Below are positions 53,975 to 61,200 of a stretch of DNA of 64,000 bases, in pieces. The notes beneath the pieces are model-generated. The model did no database searches. It had not been told where the DNA came from and saw nothing but the letters and a program-made list of their open reading frames with translations. The translations under genes and the position numbers were made by a program. Position 1 is the first letter of the stretch; every line of letters begins with the position of its first letter. This DNA comes from Cristatella mucedo (taxonomy: Eukaryota; Bryozoa; Phylactolaemata; Cristatellidae): positions 1,575,659 through 1,639,658 of the forward strand of contig WPIO01000093.1 of NCBI GenBank assembly GCA_009760855.2, read 5' to 3'.

Positions 53975-54449
53975 ATTTATCTTGTCTTTTTTTATCTATG
54001 TTATAAACTTTAACTTGATCAATCTTCAATCTAATACTAAGTCTTTCTTCTGAGTTATAAGTATCTTTAGTAACATAAGATCCATCTAGAATTCCAGTAA
54101 CAGCAAAGTCATTTCCAAACTTTTGAATTATTTCAGCAACACTAGTAAATTTAATTTGTTTATTATTTTGATCGAAGAAGATACTTGGTTTATTACCAAA
54201 TGCAATTCTAATACCAATAGTTGAACGAGCACTCATATCATATCCACTAAATTCAAGCTTCATACTTTCTCTATTAGCAATATCTTCAAGTACAGGTCTC
54301 ATATCTTCTGTAATATACATCCATGCATTGAAGTAAGGCTTAGAATCTTTACTAGTTTTCTCTTCAATGTGAATACGCGCTTGTTTTCCTTTGGTAATTA
54401 CGACTGCAGCATTTTCAAGTACAGCGAATTTTTTATTCTCCGTTTCCAT
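53955..54449 (-). CDS. Unknown 164 aa protein, possible OB-fold
   Basis: Minus strand, ATG at 54449-54447 with TATAG two bases before it. Starts METENKKFAVLENAAVVITK; beta-strand-rich, with the closing segment LSIRLKIDQVKVYNIDKKRQ. The alternation of short strands and the SIGIRIAFG / FAVTGILDGSYV type segments would suit an OB-fold single-strand binding protein, which protein-primed viruses need, but I cannot confirm homology. Intact and first in a minus-strand block with protease and zinc-ribbon genes. Confidence 0.6.
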   Translation of the reverse strand: METENKKFAVLENAAVVITKGKQARIHIEEKTSKDSKPYFNAWMYITEDMRPVLEDIANRESMKLEFSGYDMSARSTIGIRIAFGNKPSIFFDQNNKQIKFTSVAEIIQKFGNDFAVTGILDGSYVTKDTYNSEERLSIRLKIDQVKVYNIDKKRQDKFNPADY

Positions 54450-54451
54450 TT

Positions 54452-54456
54452 CTATA
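54452..54456 (-). promoter_or_regulatory. TATAG motif before the 164 aa gene
   Basis: Minus strand TATAG, two bases (AA) before the ATG; preceded by pyrimidine-rich 'ttttctttcccttg'. Confidence 0.55.
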
Positions 54457-54478
54457 CAAGGGAAAGAAAATGTTTAAA

Positions 54479-54892
54479 TTAAATTAATAATTCCATTGTT
54501 GATCCAAAATCCGATTCTTGCATTAGTTTTAAGAAGATTAGACACCTTCTTCCACAATCTGTTTGATTATATTCTTGTAACTTAAACGTCTGAAATGTTG
54601 GTATAACACCAAAATATTTTATAACTTCAGGTAAAGGTGGTGCACCGAATGAATCAAAGTAAAAACATTTGTTTCCTTCTTTTTTAAGTGCTGCCCAATG
54701 ATATATTGCTTTTTCTGATTCACCAGTATTACAAATAAGACATTCATTTCTTAATGGTTTTGTTAGTTCATCTCTTGCAAAGACACCTCTAAAATTCTTT
54801 ATATCTAATTCTTTTATATAATTATTTATTTCTATATGAGTCAAAGGTGATGATTTTAATTGTTCAATAGTCTTTTTTAGTTCTTCAATCAT
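54479..54892 (-). CDS. Adenovirus-type cysteine protease (adenain-like)
   Basis: 137 residues. Catalytic layout of the adenain/Ulp1 class is visible in order: His in AIYHWAALKK, Asp in FYFDSFGAPPLPEV, Gln and Cys in EYNQTDCGRRCLIFL. The N-terminal part includes SPLTHIEINNYIKEL and NFRGVFARDEL, typical of the Polinton and adintovirus maturation protease. It processes virion precursors during assembly. The length is shorter than adenovirus protease but fits Polinton enzymes. The ATG used here is in the same frame as the upstream zinc-ribbon gene, separated by a single TGA, so the two may be one protein. Confidence 0.9.
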   Translation of the reverse strand: MIEELKKTIEQLKSSPLTHIEINNYIKELDIKNFRGVFARDELTKPLRNECLICNTGESEKAIYHWAALKKEGNKCFYFDSFGAPPLPEVIKYFGVIPTFQTFKLQEYNQTDCGRRCLIFLKLMQESDFGSTMELLI

Positions 54893-54919
54893 TTGTTCTT
54901 TATCTCCTGAGCCACTATA

Positions 54920-55240
54920 TCATTCTTTACTACCTGAGAATTTTTTACTAAGTGTATTTGATATTGCAGCAAATAAAGCAGGAGTTGGAACAGATGATCC
55001 AGATTTGTTTTGTATTCTTCCAGATCCAGATTTGTTTTGTATTCTTCCAGAACCAGATTTGTTTTGTATTCTTCCAGATCCAACTGTTGTTCTCAATTTA
55101 ACAAACTTTGACTTCTTACTATTACAAATAGTACAAATACCTTTAAGTATTCCTTTCATTCCTTTCGTACTATCTACTTCTAAATACTCTTCATGGAGTG
55201 TATCAGTTTGTTTTTTACACTTCAAACAATATATTTCCAT
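54920..55240 (-). CDS. Zinc-ribbon protein with GSGRIQNKS repeats
   Basis: Start MEIYCLKCKKQTDT at 55240 (two Cys pairs: CLKC and CTIC, about 35 residues apart), followed by NSKKSKFVKLRT, three tandem copies of a nine-residue GSGRIQNKS repeat encoded by a 27 bp DNA repeat, then SVPTPALFAAISNTLSKKFS. It ends at a TGA (54922-54920) that is in frame with the protease ATG 30 nt further on. The zinc ribbon at the N-terminus is common in Polinton-type virion proteins. Function unknown; it may guide the protease or bind DNA. Confidence 0.75.
   Translation of the reverse strand: MEIYCLKCKKQTDTLHEEYLEVDSTKGMKGILKGICTICNSKKSKFVKLRTTVGSGRIQNKSGSGRIQNKSGSGRIQNKSGSSVPTPALFAAISNTLSKKFSGSKE
54998..55082 (-). 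repeat. 27 bp tandem repeat encoding GSGRIQNKS
   Basis: Three copies of 'agatccagatttgttttgt' with 'attcttcc' linkers (plus strand) inside the zinc-ribbon gene. The length is a multiple of three, so copy number can vary without loss of frame. Confidence 0.85.
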
Positions 55241-55251
55241 ATCTTTTATAA

Positions 55252-55256
55252 TATAG
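55252..55256 (+). promoter_or_regulatory. TATAG motif before the packaging ATPase
   Basis: TATAG, five bases (AAAAA) before the ATG at 55262. It lies in the 21 bp shared with the divergent zinc-ribbon gene. Confidence 0.6.
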
Positions 55257-55261
55257 AAAAA

Positions 55262-55930
55262 ATGTCTTTGCAAGTTAAACCATTCAATTTTGGACAAGAG
55301 GTGGATACTGGACATAAAGAACCATTACCTAAAGTACCAATTAGATCATTAGTTCTTGGACCTAGCGGAACAGGTAAATCACAGTTAGTAATGAATTGGA
55401 TATTTTATGGAAAAGTTAGTTATGATACTTGTACAATCATTGCTTCAAGTTTAGATCAAAAGTTATATCGTGGTCTTATGTCAATGACTGGAGAAAAGCC
55501 TGCATCTGTTTGGGTTAATGGAATTGAGTCGATGCCAGAAGTTGATTCATATAAGAATTGTAAAAATGTTGTTGTATTAAATGATTTGATGACAGAAGAT
55601 CAATCTAAGATATTAGATTATTTTACTAGAGGAAGACATAAAGGCTTGAATATATTTTATCTTGCTCAAGGTTTTACTAATATTCCTAGAAGAGAAATAA
55701 GAAACAATATAAATATGATAATAATCTTTAAACAGAATAATACTGAAATAGAATACATTCGTGATTCAGATGTTGGTGATATTGATAAGAAACAATTTAG
55801 AGAATGGGTAAACTCCTGTACAAGGAATAGATATAGTTATTGTGTTATTGATCTAACTAAAACTGAAGACGAAGGAAGATTTTGGTCTGTTGATAACACA
55901 GGTAAACAATTAATAACTATTTTTAATTGA
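55262..55930 (+). CDS. FtsK/HerA-type DNA packaging ATPase
   Basis: 222 residues from the TATAG-linked ATG (an upstream in-frame start at 55193 would overlap the divergent gene). Walker A LVLGPSGTGKSQL near residue 35-45, Walker B-like hydrophobic strand ending in Asp (VVVLNDLM) near residue 105, and a later sensor-like segment LNIFYLAQGFTNIPR typical of A32-like packaging ATPases of Polintons, adintoviruses and NCLDV. It pumps genomic DNA into the capsid. Fully open, no lesions, which makes it the best preserved core gene here. Confidence 0.95.
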   Translation: MSLQVKPFNFGQEVDTGHKEPLPKVPIRSLVLGPSGTGKSQLVMNWIFYGKVSYDTCTIIASSLDQKLYRGLMSMTGEKPASVWVNGIESMPEVDSYKNCKNVVVLNDLMTEDQSKILDYFTRGRHKGLNIFYLAQGFTNIPRREIRNNINMIIIFKQNNTEIEYIRDSDVGDIDKKQFREWVNSCTRNRYSYCVIDLTKTEDEGRFWSVDNTGKQLITIFN

Positions 55931-55931
55931 A

Positions 55932-55936
55932 TATAG
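55932..55936 (+). promoter_or_regulatory. TATAG motif before the 55.9 kb gene
   Basis: TATAG, six bases (GAGAAA) before the ATG at 55943. Confidence 0.55.
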
Positions 55937-55942
55937 GAGAAA

Positions 55943-56948
55943 ATGATTAACGGTAAAATATATGCAAGTAAGAACAGAGCTTACAAAGGAAGTGTTCAAG
56001 AAGCAATAGATTTAGAAAATAAACTTGCTAATTTAGAAAGATTACGTATTGCTGAAATACTTGATAATGCTCAAGAGATACAAAGAATTAAAGCAGAAAT
56101 GCAAGCAAGAGATAGAGTTGAACATGAACTAAACGAACGTGCTTTAGAGAAATCAACTGATAACTCTGGTAATATTGTTATTATCAAATAAAAGAGAATT
56201 GGACCTTCACTTGCAACTCAAATGGAAAAACACGAACAAGCTAAAAGAATGTTAGAATATAAAGCACCAGCAGATATTTCTAATATAGTAAAAAAAGGAT
56301 TTGCTGCTATTGCCGAAGGAAAACCTCAAAAAGCAGTAACTATTGCAAATCAAGCTAAGACAAATGCTGCTAATCCAGAAAAAAAGAGAAGCAATTGATT
56401 CACTTCAAAAAGGAATTGCAGAGCATTTTAATGTTAATCCTTCAACAGGTAAGAAACCCAGTAAAAGAATTAGAAAAGCTAAAGTTGTTCAAGAACCAAT
56501 TGTTCAAACGGTTCAAGAACCTGAATCTGAAACTGATATTCTAAAAGAAAAGAAACAATATCTTCTTGATAAAATTAAAACTAGAGGGTCAGTATCTAAT
56601 ACAGTAAGAAGTGTTATAGAAAATATTAGAGTAGATAGTAAAGAATCATTTAACTCTGATGTCAAATTTTTACTTGCAGAACTACGTTCTACTGAGTCAA
56701 GAAAACCGACAGAAAATGTTATTTATAGTTATCTTACTTACACTGGAAAAGGAGTAGAGATAATTCCATTATTTGTAAAATCTGAAAAAGAAGTACTTGA
56801 TAAACTTGATCCATGGTTAAGTGAACTTGCTGCTGGGAATAGAGGTGTAATAAATTCAATCAGCTCTGCTGTTGATTACCTTGCTAAGTCTCAAAAAGCA
56901 CCAAAAAAATATGTTGCAAAGATAAACAAACTTGTATTTAATATATAG
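55943..56948 (+). pseudogene. Helical charged protein downstream of the ATPase
   Basis: MINGKIYASKNRAYKGSVQE starts a helical, highly charged protein. An in-frame TAA at 56189-56191 and a one-base frameshift in the A-run near 56377-56386 break about 334 codons. The middle is Ala/Lys-rich (KGFAAIAEGKPQKAVTIANQ) and a basic patch KKPSKRIRKAKVV lies further on. The end is TAG within the TATAG motif of the next gene. Its place between ATPase and capsid-like gene and its basic composition suggest an internal virion or scaffold-like protein; no family recognised. Confidence 0.6.
56944..56948 (+). promoter_or_regulatory. TATAG motif before the capsid-like gene
   Basis: TATAG, two bases (AA) before the ATG at 56951. 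Its last three bases are the stop codon of the previous gene. Confidence 0.6.
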
Positions 56949-56950
56949 AA

Positions 56951-57817
56951 ATGAGTGACTTGGTAAAAATTGCTAGTGATATATTAAAGAATCTTGAAAG
57001 TATTAGAAGAAGTAGTCAAGCAAGTAAAGATGGATATGTTTTCAATATAACTGGAACAACTAATCCAATCAGAGCTAGGGTTAATACTCCAATTTTACTA
57101 AGAGGTAAAAACTTTAAGATATGTTTTAAGAAATTTGCTGCAACTAGTTCTATTAGAAATATAACTGAAACTAATAATACTTTTGTTTATCGAGTTACTG
57201 GTGGTTCAGAACAAACTATTAAATTAAGTCCTGGAATATATGGTGGTACAACTGATGATGTAAATGTTGGAATTGCTGATACAATTAATAATTCAATTAC
57301 ACAATCTGGAGCAACAACTGATAAGATTAAAATGGGGCTTGATACTGCTACTTCAAAATCATGGATCAAATTGCCTATCGGTTGGAGTTTTCTTGCAAGT
57401 AAATCTTCTATTTCTACTATATTAGGATTTACTGCTGCTGCTTATACAACTCTTTCTGCTGCTGACTTTGCTAAAATGTATTCTGACATTACACCAGTCG
57501 TGTGTACACCTAATACTAAGGTTGATTCTGAGAATGAAGTGTATGTTAGTAATATTGATTTTATAGTTGTAAATTGTAACATGGTTGCAAGTGGAACTAG
57601 TTTTATAAATGGGAAAGAATCACAAGTATTAGCTAGTTTTCCTTATGATGCTTATCCATGGAGTCTAATGGTTTGTGAACCAAAAACTATTGAGTATCAT
57701 AATGTTGCTAATGATTCTATCTCTGATATAGTAATTACTATTACTGATCAAAACCAAAATCTAGTAGATTTTAATTCTCAAAATATTACAGTTGCTATAG
57801 AAATTCTTGAAGTTTAA
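56951..57817 (+). CDS. Capsid-like beta protein (penton/minor capsid candidate)
   Basis: 288 residues, intact. After a short helical start (DLVKIASDILKNLESIRR) the protein is beta-rich, with ITGTTNPIRARVNTPILLRG, KLSPGIYGGTTDDVN, ISTILGFTAAAYT and the C-terminal block ISDIVITITDQNQNLVDFNS ending in a short hydrophobic strand. The closing 'ItDQ...vdF.....v.ieI' pattern recurs in structural proteins of Polinton-type viruses in invertebrate genomes. Size and context (after the ATPase) fit a single-jelly-roll minor capsid or penton protein. A different structural role is possible. Confidence 0.6.
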   Translation: MSDLVKIASDILKNLESIRRSSQASKDGYVFNITGTTNPIRARVNTPILLRGKNFKICFKKFAATSSIRNITETNNTFVYRVTGGSEQTIKLSPGIYGGTTDDVNVGIADTINNSITQSGATTDKIKMGLDTATSKSWIKLPIGWSFLASKSSISTILGFTAAAYTTLSAADFAKMYSDITPVVCTPNTKVDSENEVYVSNIDFIVVNCNMVASGTSFINGKESQVLASFPYDAYPWSLMVCEPKTIEYHNVANDSISDIVITITDQNQNLVDFNSQNITVAIEILEV

Positions 57818-57822
57818 TATAG
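57818..57822 (+). promoter_or_regulatory. TATAG motif before an ATT-start gene
   Basis: TATAG directly after the previous stop codon; AAAA then ATT at 57827 follow where an ATG is expected. Confidence 0.5.
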
Positions 57823-57826
57823 AAAA

Positions 57827-58225
57827 ATTTCAATAAGATTAACTGGAACTATTAGTTCAGAATCAAAAACATTATATCCACCAATTATGTTAGGATCTGA
57901 TTCAGGTTATAATAAAATTGGATTACGAAGAGTTGAATTCACTTGTACTAATAAAGTAGTATTAAATATACTTAAGGATATAAATGATAAACTTTGGTTT
58001 AAGTGGTCAATGACAGATGTATCTCCTGCTTATATTACAATTGCTCCTGGTTATTATGATTCAAATAAAAAAACAGCAGCTCTAAATAGAGGACTATCAG
58101 AAATGCTCTTAGTATCTTTAACCAAGTATAGGTACATACAAAGTAAACAGCTGTTGATGCCGGCATTATCGTATTGGCCAACAAAGGTATTGAAATTGAC
58201 ATCACGCACAGAAAAGCCTTACTGA
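57827..58225 (+). pseudogene. Start of another structural protein, truncated
   Basis: Frame from an ATT at 57827 (first ATG at 57887): contains TLYPPIMLGSDSGYNKIGLR, ITIAPGYYDSNKKTAALNRG. The 'YPPI.L....Y..gL..' start and the 'I.I.pG.Y' box resemble the N-terminus of beta-rich capsid proteins found next to the minor capsid gene in this virus group. After about 58150 the frame loses coding character and ends at TGA 58223-58225. The rest of the gene is missing or unrecognisable in the sequence that follows. Confidence 0.5.
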
Positions 58226-61200
58226 AAACTTACACACTAAAGGAAAGAAAAGATTGATCAAGAGTATGCCTGTTAACCGTAGAGAGAAATGGGATGATAA
58301 ACTTTAGAGAAGGAGAGAAAAGAAAGAACTGGATATGAGCTTGAGAAAGAAAGAAAGATGCTGAGGACAGACGACAGAAAGATGAAAGCGATGGATCCTT
58401 TAGACTAAAAGAAAGTTATGCTTGGCAAAAGCGTCACTAAGATATCACAGTAGAAAGGCACAGATAGACAGAAGATGAACCAGAAAAGTAGAAGACTATT
58501 CAGCGATCTTAAAGAGAATGATCCTAAAAGACATGAAAGAAAATAGCAAAAGTAACCATTAATGCCTAAGCTGTTGTTCCCTATGTAGTCCTAGGGATTG
58601 ATACTTATGGAGGGAAAACATCACAAGAAAAGATGATAGGTGCTGGATTAATATGTACATAAAAATTTTAGTGATATAGAGCAAAGAAAATGGGCAAGTG
58701 CACCTATCGATAGTACTGAACCCCGCACTGCAGATCACTGAGTTTTCTGATACATTAAAGACTATCAAGTTAGAGAGTTTGTATCACAGTTAATGGAAAT
58801 GAGACTGATAATGTTACTAGCTAGTAGTTAGTTTCATTGTCTCCTGGTGAACAACAGCATGTTATGTCTTATCTGATAAGTTATCTTTTACTTGACAGCG
58901 ACAAATTCAAGTCCAGACATGCAAACTGCTGTGAGCGTGCTGTATTGGTGCTCCTCATAGTAAAACTCTGGCATTTCAGTCTTGTTTAATGATGCTGCGT
59001 GCAGTGGATGTTTAGTAGCCATGAGAGTTAAGACTTGGTACTGCAAAAGAGATTGAAAAGCTTCTCGCTAAAGCGAGGGGTTGGGAGTGTTTCAACACTT
59101 AATGGGTCTTTCTAGTGATATCAGAAATGTTATAACAGAAACTGAAGGTCGACTAGTGGATGGAGGAAAAAGATGCAAGAGCAGTGGAATTGAACGATGT
59201 AGCGGGAGGTCCTTACGGCTTAGGTTAGTCTTAATGCTAGCTGGGAGCTAGTGCTTCAAAATAAACACTGGATATGTAGTTAGAAGAGGACGTATAAATA
59301 ACACTACATGGATGAGGTGGACATTTCAGTATTGCTTTGCCTCTAGCAAGTATCTCTGGTTTTTGGTGCTGATCATGAATACAATTCGTTTATAACTATT
59401 CCAGATGTACACTTGAAAATGACTCGTGTTGGATGGATTTGATAGAGAGATTATTTTGCCTGGAACTAGGAGGTGCGAACTCAAATGACCAAAAATTATG
59501 CACGCCTACGAGCGAAACGGGTTCTGTTGGTAGTGGTAATGGACAACGGTGTTTATACTGCTTTCAGAACTGCCAATGCCAAAAATGAGACTTGTTTGTA
59601 CACTGTGTAACGCCAAAAGAAAAAGTATCAAAGAGCACTCGCAGGATATTTGCAAGGGAGCAGATCAAAGAAAATGTAGACTAAAATTACCAGAGTTAGG
59701 ACGTTAGGAAATGCTAACGGTAAATACGTTCAACCAAAATCTGCGATTCGATTAAAAACTCTATCAGTTCAAAATATACAGTTGATTGATATCGTTAGGT
59801 GGTTGATAGTGGATGCTCAAAATGCTGATACACTACGATAGTTTCTACACTGGTAATTCCCGTGCATAACTTACAATCATTGCGATATCAAAAGTGTTTC
59901 AGTTCTGTGATTAATGGATCTAAACAATATTCTTGTGTTATCAAGGATATATAGATGACACCTATAAAAGGAAATAAACACAGAATGCACACGTGTAAAA
60001 GAGATTTTCAGACTTTCAGAAAACAATCATCTTGGTGAATTGTTAAGAGCTTGCTAATCCCACCCGGTGGTTATCTATGCTTCAGAATGGATGGTCACTT
60101 TATCCTTTAATGTTGTTGAATTGCAAATCAAATCGATGAACCATTAGAGTTACATTTTAGACATGAGTAACTGTTGAATTCAAATAAGGCCTGTATGCGG
60201 ACAAATACATGATTAATCCCTTATGTGACTAGTTTTCCCCCGCCGCCGCACCCCCCCCATAGATGCTGAAACTAACTTCTAATGGGAAAGTGGTGCTAAT
60301 TTCACTTGTAGCTAAAAGGGAAAGATGGTTATAGAAGGAAAAAGATTTTTAATAAAATGATAACATATACTAAATATAATGCAAACAAACAAATGTTATT
60401 CAAAGGGTTGCTGAGTTGGAAGAAGGCTATGAGTTTAAAACTATGGGGTGATCAGAAGTGTATGCTGTTTTAGGAAATATTCTGGTTTCCTGTAGTCCAA
60501 ACAAAATTGATGTCATATGGGAAAAATGTAATTAAGTGATCACTAGCAAAACTAAAAAAAATATAATGCAAATTCTCCCAGTTCAGATGAGGGAATTCCC
60601 AAAAATGATTATCTCGGTTAAAGTTGTTTGTTTTTTGAGCCAATAGCTTTACTAAATAATTTAAGCAATGCAATTAGATAGAAGTATTGAAAATGCAAAA
60701 GATTGTTTGACTAGTGAGGTGTTCTAATAGATATTCCCCAGATGGTAGGGTTGATGAAGACACTTAATAGATATAAAAGGTTTATGGAGTAAGAAGTATA
60801 GTAGAAGGATGGAATACCAAACCAATATTCTCTGGCACATGTTACTTGGATTACATGTACTAAACATAAGAGATGGTTTTATTCAAAATTTGAGATAATT
60901 GTCCTTGATGAATTGTCCAGGATATACATAAAGGATTGTGTGCTGGCTGGTTCAGGTAAGGAATCCCCCCACAAGTGATATTTTTTTATAGCCAGTCAGA
61001 GAACCGCTTTTCTGTCTTTACTGAAGAGAAAAAATACTAGATTTTGAGTGATAGAATAAGTGATTCGGTAAGTTGAACAATAAGAAAAGGTTTGGTTTTG
61101 ACTGTGATGAAATTATTATTATAAAAAAGTAGAAATACAAGTGGTGAGAAGAAAAATCCGTTTAGATATGCAAGAATCAATTCCAATAGTTAAGAGAAGT

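Noticed and set aside
54889-55083. Frame rich in 'EEYKTNLDL' repeats
   Set aside because: It is the shifted reading of the 27 bp repeat in the zinc-ribbon gene, not an independent gene.
42734-56191. Reassigned genetic code with TAA as a sense codon
   Set aside because: Several viral genes end in TAA just before the next TATAG motif and start codon (45506, 45806, 46119), and the host gene and LINEs follow the standard code. Mutation or sequencing error explains the internal TAAs better.
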